Part shown: piece by piece, positions 29,308 through 37,579 of the stretch
Layout of the letters: every line of letters begins with the position of its first letter
Position numbering within the stretch: the first letter of the stretch is position 1
Assembly: GCF_902141855.1 (NCBI RefSeq)
Contig: NZ_CABFVH010000001.1
Span: 62,001 to 126,000, forward strand
Direction: 5' to 3'
DNA: 64,000 nt
Source of the DNA: Methylobacterium dankookense
Lineage (GTDB): Bacteria; Pseudomonadota; Alphaproteobacteria; Rhizobiales; Beijerinckiaceae
Program-made: the position numbers and the translations under genes
The notes under the pieces: model-generated
Database searches by the model: none
Told to the model about the DNA's origin: nothing
The model's input: only the letters and a program-made list of their open reading frames with translations

Positions 29308-30384
29308 ATGCCGGACAACACGCGCGACCTCGCCCTGGTCTTCGCCGGCGGCAATGCCGTCGGCGCCTATCACGCCGGGACCTACGAGGCGCTGCACGGC
29401 CACGGGCTTCGGCCCGACTGGGTCGTGGGCGCCTCGATCGGTGCGGTGACCGCCGCCATCGTCGCGGGCAATGCCCCCGAGGACAGGGTCGCCAAGCTCC
29501 GGGCGTTCTGGGACGAGGCGACCCAGGCCACGGGCCCGAGCCCGACCGGGCTGCTCAAGCCGCGCCAGATCTACAACGGGCTCCATGCCCTCCTGGCGCT
29601 CGCCTGGGGGCGCCCGAGCATCTTCGGCCATCGTCTGCCCGGCCTATGGTCGGCCCTGCCATGGGTGCCGAACGACGTCGCCCTGTTCGACAATCGGCCG
29701 CTTCTCCGGACCTTGGAGCGCCTCGTCGACTTCGAGCGGCTGAACCAGGGCGGCACGCGCCTGACGGTGGGCTGCGTCGATATCGAAACCGGCGAGGAGG
29801 TCTACTTCGACACCGCCCGCCAGGTGGTCCGGCCCGAGCACATTCTCGCCAGCACGGCCATCCTGCCCGCCTTCCCGCCCGTGGAGGTGAACGGGCGCGT
29901 CCTGTGCGACGCGGGCTACACGAACAACCTGCCACTCGACCCCCTGTTCGAGACCGAGCCGCAGCGGGACCTCCTCTGCATCGCCTCGGACCTGTTCTCC
30001 CTGCGCGCGCCACGTCCGGCCTCCCTCGACGCGGTGCTGGAACGGGCCAACGACCTCATCTTCGCCAGCGCGCCGCGCCGGGCGATTGCGGGCCTCAGGC
30101 GCGAGTACGAACTGCGGGAGAGGCTCGATCCCGCGGGACCGGCGGTGACGTTGCTCCACCTCGTCTACCAGGCCGGCGCCGACGAGCTCGCGGCCAAGAG
30201 CTTCGACTTCTCGCCGTCCTCGATCCACGACCGCTGGGCCGCGGGCAGACGCGATGCGATGCGGGGCTTGGCCCTGCTGGCGTCGGGCGGGCGCGGGAGT
30301 GGCCGCTTCGAGTACCTCGGCCTCCCCGATAGCCTCGACACAACGAAGGCCGCAGGGCCTCCGACGGCTTCCCCGGTGGCGTAG
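29308..30384 (+). CDS. Patatin-like phospholipase
   Basis: 358 residues. The oxyanion hole is FAGGNAVGAYHAGTYEAL (residues 12-29), the nucleophile Ser43 sits in GASIG (GxSxG), and the catalytic-dyad Asp is in VLCDAGYTNNLPLDP (DAG rather than the common DGG, a conservative change). A conserved helix and DUF3734-like C-terminal extension follows. It is a lipid acyl hydrolase, probably membrane-peripheral. ATG 29308 follows CGAAGGCACGG. It is the last gene of the run starting at 25616. Confidence 0.87.
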   Translation: MPDNTRDLALVFAGGNAVGAYHAGTYEALHGHGLRPDWVVGASIGAVTAAIVAGNAPEDRVAKLRAFWDEATQATGPSPTGLLKPRQIYNGLHALLALAWGRPSIFGHRLPGLWSALPWVPNDVALFDNRPLLRTLERLVDFERLNQGGTRLTVGCVDIETGEEVYFDTARQVVRPEHILASTAILPAFPPVEVNGRVLCDAGYTNNLPLDPLFETEPQRDLLCIASDLFSLRAPRPASLDAVLERANDLIFASAPRRAIAGLRREYELRERLDPAGPAVTLLHLVYQAGADELAAKSFDFSPSSIHDRWAAGRRDAMRGLALLASGGRGSGRFEYLGLPDSLDTTKAAGPPTASPVA

Positions 30385-30393
30385 CGCCCGCAG

Positions 30394-30519
30394 TTCTGCA
30401 GGTATGCGAAGAACGCGGTCGTGGGCAACGGCTACCTGGAGCCGGCCACGCAGGTGCTCACCAAGCCGTTCGTGATGGAGGCGCTGGCCTCGCGGATCCG
30501 GGACATGATCGAGGCGTGA
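30394..30519 (+). pseudogene. C-terminal fragment of a response regulator
   Basis: 42 codons read FCRYAKNAVVGNGYLEPATQ and then VLTKPFVMEALASRIRDMIE to TGA. This matches the end of the receiver at 57207-57605 (GYAENAAVGNGHLDPGMAVL, TKPFVMEALASRIKEL). Everything before the beta-5 Lys region is missing. Confidence 0.7.
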
Positions 30520-30635
30520 CGCTGGCAGGCGCAGGCATGGGGCATCTTGGTGACTCTGAGCGAGGGCCGGTTCCGCCTCCCGTGAACCGGCTTGCCTGAC
30601 AGACGTTGCCGGACACTGGGGAGGACGATCACCAC

Positions 30636-31400
30636 ATGCTGCAGCGCTGGCCGAGCCGGTTGTGGATCGTGCGGCACGGCGAGAGCGCCGGAAACGTCGC
30701 CGCTGACGCCGCGTACGGTGCGAGCTTGGCGCGGATCGACATCGCCGAGCGGGATGTCGACGTGCCGCTCAGCGCGCATGGAGAACGACAGGCCGACGCC
30801 GTCGGACGCTGGTTCGCCGACATGCCGGAGGACGAGCGTCCCGAGACGGTGCTGACCTCGCCGTACCTTCGGGCCAGGCAGACTTCCCAGCGCATCCGCG
30901 CCGCGGGCGGCCTGATCGAGGGCGCGCCGGACTCGCTCGTCGACGAACGCCTGCGCGAGAAGGAGCTCGGCATCCTCGATCGGCTGACCCGGGCGGGGGT
31001 CGAGCAACTGCATCCCGAGCAGGCCGAGATGCGCCGGCGCCTGGGTAAATTCTACCACCGCCCACCGTCCGGAGAGAGCTGGTGCGACGTCATCCTGCGC
31101 CTGAGGAGCGCGCTGGACACGGTCTCCTTGCACCACGGGGAGCGGCGGGTGCTCATCGTCGCGCACCAAGTCGTGGTGCTGTGCCTGCGCTACCTGATCG
31201 AGGAGATGACCGAGGCCGAGATCCTGGCCATCGACGCCGCGGGCGACGTCGCGAATTGCTCGGTGACGGAGTACGCCTTCCAGCCAGAAGCGAGCACCAC
31301 CGGCAAGCTGGTGCTGGAGCGCTACAACTTCGTCGCGCCTGTCGCCGAGGGTGGAGCGCCAGTCACCTTCGAGCCAGACGCGAACGTGGCCGCCCGATGA
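30636..31400 (+). CDS. Histidine phosphatase (phosphoglycerate-mutase-like) family protein
   Basis: 254 residues from ATG 30636, with GGGGAGG upstream. The catalytic RHGE is in LWIVRHGESAGN (about 8-19) and the second Arg in TSPYLRARQTSQRI; the acid is in ERLREKELG and the second His in VLIVAHQVVV. It is thus a phosphotransfer-by-histidine enzyme with all residues in place. Its stop overlaps the next gene's start (ATGA), coupling it to the NAD(P)H-hydrate dehydratase. The physiological substrate is unknown. Confidence 0.87.
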   Translation: MLQRWPSRLWIVRHGESAGNVAADAAYGASLARIDIAERDVDVPLSAHGERQADAVGRWFADMPEDERPETVLTSPYLRARQTSQRIRAAGGLIEGAPDSLVDERLREKELGILDRLTRAGVEQLHPEQAEMRRRLGKFYHRPPSGESWCDVILRLRSALDTVSLHHGERRVLIVAHQVVVLCLRYLIEEMTEAEILAIDAAGDVANCSVTEYAFQPEASTTGKLVLERYNFVAPVAEGGAPVTFEPDANVAAR

Positions 31401-32281
31401 CGCACGAGATCCTCACCGCGGACAGCCTCAAGGCGTTCCCGCTTCCGGTGCAGCACGAGGGCAGCAAAGACGAGCGCGGGACCGCGCTGGTGATCGGGGG
31501 ATCCCGCTCGGTTCCGGGCGCCGCCCTGCTGGCTGGCGTCGCCGCCCTGAGGGCGGGGGCGGGCAAGCTGAAGATTGCCACCGTCGAGAGCAGGGCCGCC
31601 GGCATGGGGCTGGCGGTGCCCGAGGCCATGGTCGTCGACCTCCCTGAGACGCCGGAGGGCGGCATCGACGGCGAACGGGCAGCAGACTGCCTGCGCAAGG
31701 TGATCAAGGGCTGTGACGCCCTGCTGATTGGTCCCGGCCTGATCGAAGACGGCCCAACCGCGAAGTTGGCCGTGGAACTACTGGAGGAGCTGCCGGATGC
31801 GTCCTTCATCCTCGACGCGGCCGCGGTCTGCGGGCTGGCCCCAAAGGCCGACGACGTCCGCCGGCACGAGGGACGGGTGGTGGTCACGCCGCATGCCGGC
31901 GAGATGGCGCAGTTGCTGAATCGGAGTCGGGAGGCTGTCGAGGCCGACCCGCTCGACGCGGCGCTCGCGGCTGTCGATCTTCTGCGGGCCGTCGTCGTAA
32001 TGAAGGGTGCCCAGACCTGGATCGTAGAGCCGAAAGGCGCGCGTTGGCACTACGAGGGCGGCGGCGTCGGCTTGGCGACGTCCGGTTCGGGGGACACCCT
32101 GGCCGGCATCATCGTCGGGCTCCTCGCGCGTGGGGTGGCACCGTTGGCCGCGGCGCTGTGGGGCGTGCTCCTGCACGGTGAGGCCGGCAAGCGCCTGGCC
32201 GCCTCTGTCGGCCCGGTCGGATTCCTCGCCCGGGAACTCCCCGGCGAGGTGCCGCGCTTGCTTCGCGAGACGGCCTCTTAG
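31397..32281 (+). CDS. nnrD: ADP/ATP-dependent (S)-NAD(P)H-hydrate dehydratase, stand-alone
   Basis: 294 residues, ribokinase-like YjeF_C/CARKD domain. Motifs: GTALVIGGSRSVPGAALLAG (nucleotide loop, about 28-47), RAGAGKLKIAT, DALLIGPGL, FILDAAAVCGLA, VVVTPHAGEMAQL and ATSGSGDTLAGIIVGLLARG with the catalytic Asp in SGSGDxLAG. It repairs damaged hydrated NAD(P)H. The epimerase half (YjeF_N) is not fused or adjacent, and a normal bifunctional nnr is presumably elsewhere. A fragment of a close relative is at 24980-25186. Confidence 0.85.
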   Translation: MTHEILTADSLKAFPLPVQHEGSKDERGTALVIGGSRSVPGAALLAGVAALRAGAGKLKIATVESRAAGMGLAVPEAMVVDLPETPEGGIDGERAADCLRKVIKGCDALLIGPGLIEDGPTAKLAVELLEELPDASFILDAAAVCGLAPKADDVRRHEGRVVVTPHAGEMAQLLNRSREAVEADPLDAALAAVDLLRAVVVMKGAQTWIVEPKGARWHYEGGGVGLATSGSGDTLAGIIVGLLARGVAPLAAALWGVLLHGEAGKRLAASVGPVGFLARELPGEVPRLLRETAS

Positions 32282-32765
32282 AGCCGCTGCGCCGCCTTGG
32301 CGAGCTAGCCGGCTCCTGCGGTGCGGCAGAGAAGCCGAATGCCGGAACGAGGCCCCGCTCAATGCTTCGCTTCCGTGCCGGACGAGTGCGAGCGCGGCCT
32401 CGGCATCACCGCGCCGGAGCACCTCGAAGTCCTTGCCTACGAGCCGGTTGTCGTGACCGAATATGGCGTACGCGCCAATGATTTACGACGTGCTGAGCTA
32501 TCCGGCCGCCGACCCACGCTGCATCATACGCTGGGGCTTGCCAGGAGATTTCGCACCAAACTCCGGCCGACTTGATGCGTTGCCCAGATCTGTTGTGACG
32601 GCTAGCAGAATTGCACAATGCCCGCTCCCAGAAGCGAGGCCGACGTTCCTGAGCCGGACGTGAAAAGTCTGAAAAGGGTCGGGAGTTGGCAGGTCGATTG
32701 TTCGGCATTGCGCTCCATTGCTGTCGTCCAAGAGTTTCTGTCGTCAACTCCAAAGCGGAAATCTC
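32282..32765. other. Gap with no gene recognised
   Basis: About 480 bases between the dehydratase gene and the molybdopterin-enzyme remnant. Several short frames are open on both strands, none with a ribosome site or a recognisable motif. Confidence 0.4.
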
Positions 32766-32930
32766 TCACGCCTCCATGGCCGCCTTCACCCCCTCCGGCC
32801 GCATTAGCAGGTCGCGCAGTCGCACGAGGGCGGTTCGGCGGATCGCATTGGCGAGCGCAGCGCCAGTGGGGCCTCGCGGCTTCCCCCGTGCCGAGAAAGG
32901 GCTCGCCCGGCCGACCGATGAGGTGCACGT
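32766..32930 (-). pseudogene. C-terminal remnant of a xanthine-dehydrogenase-type molybdopterin subunit
   Basis: The minus strand reads VHLIGRPGEPFLGTGEAA, then after a frameshift near 32885 RGPTGAALANAIRRTALVRL and RDLLMRPEGVKAAMEA to a stop. PGEP.LG.GE...GP..AALANA......G.RLR.LP..PE.V.AA is the conserved end of molybdopterin-binding subunits of the xanthine/aldehyde oxidase family. The large upstream part is absent. Confidence 0.6.
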
Positions 32931-33050
32931 CAAGGCTGTCGGGTGTCCGCCGTCAGCATCTCTGAGACAGGTCGAGGGTCTTCACGACCGGAGGATGTCT
33001 GGTTCAGCCGCGCCACCTCCGGTATGGGGCACGGTGGCCTCTCGGATCGG

Positions 33051-33509
33051 CTACATCATCCGCATGCGCAGGTTGAACAGCACGACGAGGGTGCCGCCCA
33101 CCATCAGGGCAATGATGAGGGTGGAGAACAGGATCAGTTGAAGGTCGTCGCGGGCCGAACGCTTCAGGTCGATGTGCAGGAAGCAGCGGAAATGGACCAC
33201 GGCCTGGACCAGGGCCAAGCCGAAGACGAGGCCGAGCGCCGTCGCGCCGGCCGCCCATCGCCACGTCACGACCGCGAAGGCGGCGCAGGTCAGCAGCAGC
33301 GCCAGGACGTATCCGATGCCGTAGGTGAGGAGGTCGCGCCGCCGGGAATGGCGCGCGTCGGCGGACCGCACCGAGGGGCAGGCCTCGTGCGCGATCTGCT
33401 CCGGCCGTGGCGGAGGGCCAGCTGACACGGCCCGCGCGAGCCCGATCAAGCCGGCGGCACCGAGGGCCCTGAGCAGCACCGCGCCCCGCGATGGTCCCTG
33501 CCGCGTCAT
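33051..33509 (-). CDS. cyoD: Cytochrome bo3 ubiquinol oxidase subunit IV (CyoD)
   Basis: 152 residues. The last 100 form three membrane helices: DLLTYGIGYVLALLLTCAAF, ALGLVFGLALVQAVVHFRCF-LH and LILFSTLIIALMVGGTLVVL. The H.RCFLHID motif is typical of CyoD. The N-terminus is about 45 residues longer than E. coli CyoD, with an extra hydrophobic stretch (AVLLRALGAAGLIGLARAVS). It is the last gene of the operon, and its start overlaps the cyoC stop (ATGA). Confidence 0.87.
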   Translation of the reverse strand: MTRQGPSRGAVLLRALGAAGLIGLARAVSAGPPPRPEQIAHEACPSVRSADARHSRRRDLLTYGIGYVLALLLTCAAFAVVTWRWAAGATALGLVFGLALVQAVVHFRCFLHIDLKRSARDDLQLILFSTLIIALMVGGTLVVLFNLRMRMM

Positions 33510-34144
33510 GCGAGCGTTCCCTGCAGGTAGACCACCGAAAAAATCGCGATCCAGACGATGTCGAGGAGGTGCCAGAACAGGCCGAGCTTCAGCAGGTTCA
33601 GCTTGAACCTCGCGTCGGTCCCGAACACCGCGATCTGCGCCAGCATCACCACGATCCAGAGGCAGCCCGCCGCAACGTGCAGGCCGTGCGTCGGCACCAG
33701 GGCGAAGAAGGCCGAGAGGAACCCGCTGCGGTCCGGCGTCGCCCCGTCGGCGAACATCGTGCGGAAATCGCCGATTTCGAAACCGAGGAAGGCGATCCCG
33801 AGCGTCAGCGTCACGCTGAGCCAGAGTACGAGGCCGGTCCGGCCCCGATCGTATTTCAGGGCGATCGAGGCGAGGCCGAAGGTCAGGCTGCTCGTCAGCA
33901 GGATCAGCGTCTCGACGAAGGTCGGCCCGATCTTGAACGCGTCCTGCGGGCCCGGCGCACCGGCGGTCGCCGTAAGTTGGGTGCCGTAGATCGCAAACAG
34001 CAGCGCGAACAGGATCGCGTCGCTCATCAGGAAGAGCCAGAAGCCGTAGAGGCCGGTCGCGGCCTCCCCCGGCTCCAGCGCGTCGGTGTCGAGGAGGTTC
34101 AGCCCGACATGCCGGAGTTGCGGCTCACCCGCGCGTGCGCTCAT
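33506..34144 (-). CDS. cyoC: Cytochrome bo3 ubiquinol oxidase subunit III (CyoC)
   Basis: 212 residues with five membrane helices, as in bacterial CyoC. Motifs: TGLYGFWLFLMSDAILFALL, the TFVETLILLTSSLTFGLA helix, and FFALVPTHGLHVAAGCLWIV (the H.LHV pattern of subunit III). It is part of the quinol oxidase core. Start 34144 overlaps the cyoB stop by ATGA; a longer reading into cyoB is only a shadow. Confidence 0.92.
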   Translation of the reverse strand: MSARAGEPQLRHVGLNLLDTDALEPGEAATGLYGFWLFLMSDAILFALLFAIYGTQLTATAGAPGPQDAFKIGPTFVETLILLTSSLTFGLASIALKYDRGRTGLVLWLSVTLTLGIAFLGFEIGDFRTMFADGATPDRSGFLSAFFALVPTHGLHVAAGCLWIVVMLAQIAVFGTDARFKLNLLKLGLFWHLLDIVWIAIFSVVYLQGTLA

Positions 34145-36243
34145 ACCGGCACCTGCGGCGGGAAGGGCCGGGCGAGTCCGAGATTGGCCGGCTCGGTCTC
34201 GCGTTCGCGCGGCACGGGCTGAACTGTGTGGGCCCGGTCGAGCCAGCGCCGGTCGGTCGCCTCGACCTCGGAGGCCGGAATCGTCCGGTGGATGTCGCGC
34301 ACGAAGCTGCGGGCGACGACCGGGATCCAGATGCCGAGGAATCCGAGGATGCTCAGCCAACCGATATGCCAGACGAGGCCGAAGGCGCAGACCGTGGCGG
34401 TGAGGCCGACCAGCGGTCCGACCCAGCTGTTCCTGGGCATCACGATGTCGTCGTATCGCTCCGGCCGCCGGTAGGCCTCCCCGCGCTCCTTTCGCCAGTA
34501 GAACGGGTCGAGCCGATCGACCTGCGGGATCGTGGCGAAGTTATATTCGGGCGGCGGCGCCGAGACCGACCATTCGAGGCTGCGCGCATCCCAGGGGTCG
34601 CCCACCGGCACGCGGTTGACGTCCCGGTCGCGCACGCTGACCCAGAGCTGCACGAACAGGCTGACGAGGCCGGCGAGCAGCAGGAAGGCGCCGCAGACCG
34701 CGACGAGGAGCCAGGGACGGTAATCGGGCTCGAACAGGGCCTGGCTGCGGCGCGCCATGCCGCCGAGCCCGAGCACGTAGAGCGGCATGAAGGCGAGGTA
34801 GAAGCCGCTCACCCAGCAGCCGAAGGCGATCTTGCCCCAGACTTCCGACAGGCGGAAGCCGAAGGCCTTGGGGAACCAGTACAGGTAGCCGGCGATCATG
34901 CCGTAGAGCAGCCCCGGGATCAGCATGTTGTGGAAATGCGCGACGAGGAACACGGTATTGTGGACCACATAGTCGATCGGCGGGATCGCGAGCATGATGC
35001 CGGTGAGGCCGCCGAGGACGAAGGTGACGATGAACGCGAGCGCGAACAGCATCGGCGCCGTGAACCGGACTTCGCCACGAAACATCGTCCAGATCCAATT
35101 GTAGATCTTGACGCCCGTTGGGATCGAGATCGTCATCGTCGCGATCCCGAAGACGGCGTTGACGTCGGCGCTCTGGCCCATGGTGAAGAAGTGGTGCAGC
35201 CAGACCGTGAACGACAGCACGCCGATCGCCATCGTGGCGACGGCGAGCGACTTGTAGCCGTAAAGCTCCTTCGACGAGAAGGCCGAGATGACTTCCGAGA
35301 AGACACCGAAGGCGGGCAAGATGAGGATGTAGACCTCCGGATGGCCGAACAGCCAGAAGAGGTTCACGTAGTTCATCATGTTGCCGCCGAGATCGTTGGT
35401 GAAGACGTGGAAGTCGAGGTAACGATCAAGGGCGAGGAGAGCGGTCGCGAGCGTCAGCGGCGGGGTCGCGAAGATCATCAGGATCGCGGTGCAGAGCGCG
35501 GTCCAGCAGAAGAGCGGCATGCGGGTGAGATGCAGGCCGGGGCAGCGCTTCTTGTAGACCGTCGCGGCGATGTTGATTCCGGACATGGTCGTGCCGAGCG
35601 AGGCCAGGGTGATGGCCCAGATCCAGTAATCCGGACCGACACCGGGCTGGAACGCCTTGCCGGTATAGGGTGGGTAGCCAGACCATCCGCCGGTCGAGAA
35701 CTCGCCGACCGCGAGCGAGATCATCACGAGGCCGGCCCCGCCCGCCGTCAGCATCAGGCTGATCGAGTTCAGGAGCGGAAAGGCGACGTCGCGCGCGCCG
35801 ATCTGCAACGGCACGACGTAGTTGATCAGCCCGGTCAGGAACGGCATCGCCATGAAGAAGATCATGATGGTGCCGTGGGTGCTGAAGAGCTGCGCGAAGT
35901 GCTCCGGCGCGACGATGCCGGGGGCGTCGACCGCGAGCGATTGCTGCGCGCGCATCAGCACCGCCTCGACCAGGGCTCGGCTGAGCATCACCCCGGCCAG
36001 CACGACGTACATGATGCCGATCTTCTTGTGATCGAGGCTCGTCAGCCAGTCGCGGAACAGCCGGCCCCACCATCGCTGCCACGTCAGCAACGCCACGAGG
36101 GCGAACGCGCCGACGACCACGAGCGCACCGGCGAACGCGCCGATGAGTTCGCTGACGGTGGGGTCTTCCCAGGCCCGCACGAACGGGAACGCCCGCAGGT
36201 TCAGGCGGCCGAACAGGGTGAGCCAGTGACCGCCTTCGCTCAT
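34141..36243 (-). CDS. cyoB: Cytochrome bo3 ubiquinol oxidase subunit I (CyoB)
   Basis: 700 residues, at least 12 (probably 15) membrane helices. Low-spin heme and active-site residues are in FSTHGTIMIFF (heme His), LFWLFGHPEVYILILPAFGV (CuB His and cross-linked Tyr), TVWLHHFFTMG (CuB His pair) and NTVFLVAHFHNMLIPG (heme ligands). The K-pathway pattern is that of A-type heme-copper oxidases. It reduces O2 to water using ubiquinol and pumps protons. The start at 36243 overlaps the cyoA stop. Confidence 0.95.
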   Translation of the reverse strand: MSEGGHWLTLFGRLNLRAFPFVRAWEDPTVSELIGAFAGALVVVGAFALVALLTWQRWWGRLFRDWLTSLDHKKIGIMYVVLAGVMLSRALVEAVLMRAQQSLAVDAPGIVAPEHFAQLFSTHGTIMIFFMAMPFLTGLINYVVPLQIGARDVAFPLLNSISLMLTAGGAGLVMISLAVGEFSTGGWSGYPPYTGKAFQPGVGPDYWIWAITLASLGTTMSGINIAATVYKKRCPGLHLTRMPLFCWTALCTAILMIFATPPLTLATALLALDRYLDFHVFTNDLGGNMMNYVNLFWLFGHPEVYILILPAFGVFSEVISAFSSKELYGYKSLAVATMAIGVLSFTVWLHHFFTMGQSADVNAVFGIATMTISIPTGVKIYNWIWTMFRGEVRFTAPMLFALAFIVTFVLGGLTGIMLAIPPIDYVVHNTVFLVAHFHNMLIPGLLYGMIAGYLYWFPKAFGFRLSEVWGKIAFGCWVSGFYLAFMPLYVLGLGGMARRSQALFEPDYRPWLLVAVCGAFLLLAGLVSLFVQLWVSVRDRDVNRVPVGDPWDARSLEWSVSAPPPEYNFATIPQVDRLDPFYWRKERGEAYRRPERYDDIVMPRNSWVGPLVGLTATVCAFGLVWHIGWLSILGFLGIWIPVVARSFVRDIHRTIPASEVEATDRRWLDRAHTVQPVPRERETEPANLGLARPFPPQVPV

Positions 36244-37184
36244 GGGGCGTGATGTCCGTGGGCGGCGTGCAGGCCCGGATCGTTTTGGCCGAGGATCGAT
36301 CGGAACAGGCCCGGCGCGACCGATCCGAATAGGATCGGCTCGGCCTGAATCGAGCGGGTGGCCAACACCGCGTAGGCGGCCGGGTCTAGCGTCCTGCCCC
36401 CGGCGCGCGCCCGCGCGATCCAACTCGCGTAGTCGTCGTCCGACTGCGCCAGGACGGCGAACTTCTGGTTCTGGAAGCCCGTGCCGTTGAACTGCGTGTT
36501 CTCGCCGCGGAAGCGGCCGGGCGCGTCGGCCGCGAGGTTGAGCTGCGTCGTCATGCCGGCCATCGCGTAGATCTGCCCGGCGAGCCGCGGCACGAAGAAC
36601 GACTGCATGACCGTGCCGCTCGTGAGCGTAAGACAGACCGGACGCCCTGCCGGAAAGGCGAGCTCATCGACGCTCGCCACGCCCTCTTCGGGATAGATGA
36701 ACAGCCATTTCCAATCGAGCGCCACGGCCTGGACCTCGATCGGGGAATGCCGCGAGGCCAGCGGCTTGTAGGGATCGAGCGCGTGCGTATCGCGCCATAG
36801 GAACACCGCGAGCACGACCACGATGATCGTCGGCGGGATCCAGATCAGGCCTTCGAGCGGCCAGTTGAACCCCCATTGCGGGCGATAGGCGCTCTTGGTG
36901 TTCGACAGCCGGTAGTGCCAGGCGAAGATCGGCGTCAGCAGCAGGACCGGGGCGGCGACGAAGACCAGGATTGCGCAGACGAGCAGGAACAGGCTGCGCG
37001 TCTGATCCGCGATCGGGCCGGCGGCACCGAGCATGCCGTGATCAAGCACGCTGCAACCGCCGAGCGGCAGCAGCGCGAAGACGGCGGAGGAGGAGGCGAG
37101 GCGCGCGACCGACCGGTCCCAGCTGCCCCGTCCGACGGATAGCGTGTACGGGAGAGCCGTCTCAGGCATAGCGGCTCCGTCCAT
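36240..37184 (-). CDS. cyoA: Cytochrome bo3 ubiquinol oxidase subunit II (CyoA)
   Basis: 314 residues. Lipoprotein signal with lipobox LLPLGGC (Cys about residue 44), two membrane helices (SLFLLVCAILVFVAAPVLLL and LIWIPPTIIVVVLAVFLW), then a cupredoxin-like domain (EVQAVALDWKWLFIYPEEG, SFFVPRLAGQIYAMAGM). The CuA Cys-X3-Cys ligands are absent, as expected for a quinol rather than cytochrome c oxidase. Alternative start at 37169 (MPETAL). First gene of cyoABCD; no cyoE is in the window. Confidence 0.93.
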   Translation of the reverse strand: MDGAAMPETALPYTLSVGRGSWDRSVARLASSSAVFALLPLGGCSVLDHGMLGAAGPIADQTRSLFLLVCAILVFVAAPVLLLTPIFAWHYRLSNTKSAYRPQWGFNWPLEGLIWIPPTIIVVVLAVFLWRDTHALDPYKPLASRHSPIEVQAVALDWKWLFIYPEEGVASVDELAFPAGRPVCLTLTSGTVMQSFFVPRLAGQIYAMAGMTTQLNLAADAPGRFRGENTQFNGTGFQNQKFAVLAQSDDDYASWIARARAGGRTLDPAAYAVLATRSIQAEPILFGSVAPGLFRSILGQNDPGLHAAHGHHAP

Positions 37185-37244
37185 GTCGATCCATGAGAAG
37201 AACGCTCATTTCCACGATCAGGCTGGCGAAACGGCTCGGCGGGC

Positions 37245-37406
37245 TCACAGCCGCGCCGCGATATGCTCAGCTTGCAACTCTTGGCCTTCCTTATCCGTCA
37301 GGACAACATGGACGCCCTCGCGGAGCAGGTGTTCGGCGGTCGAGCGACCCCTGCCCGACTTGGCGCCCGTGACGACAGCGACACGCCCCTTGATGCCGAG
37401 ATCCAT
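37245..37406 (-). pseudogene. Truncated SDR: N-terminal cofactor-binding segment only
   Basis: ATG 37406 has an excellent AAGGAGG six bases upstream. It encodes MDLGIKGRVAVVTGAKSGRG and then RSTAEHLLREGVHVVLTDKE before TGA at 53 residues. TGAKSGRG and the following helix and strand are the start of a short-chain dehydrogenase; NAG and YxxxK parts are missing. It is either a recent truncation or a tiny expressed fragment. Confidence 0.6.
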
Positions 37407-37579
37407 GGCTGCCTCCTTGGGAAGACGGTTCCAGGTCTAACTGGGTCGAACAATCGGTGTTGATGGACGACCTGACCATGCTCAAGCAGTTCGGCGCAGC
37501 TGGTGACTACGCCTCGATCAAATACGTCCGTACATCCCGGCGGACGAAGCCACAGCGATGCGGGCGCCGGGATGAGTGA

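Noticed and set aside
28356..30332. 658-codon frame spanning the zinc dehydrogenase and patatin genes
   Set aside because: Arg/Pro-rich shadow in an offset frame of two well-supported genes.
37263..37463. 66-codon plus-strand ORF
   Set aside because: Antisense to the truncated SDR fragment, whose TGAKSGRG motif and ribosome site are on the minus strand.
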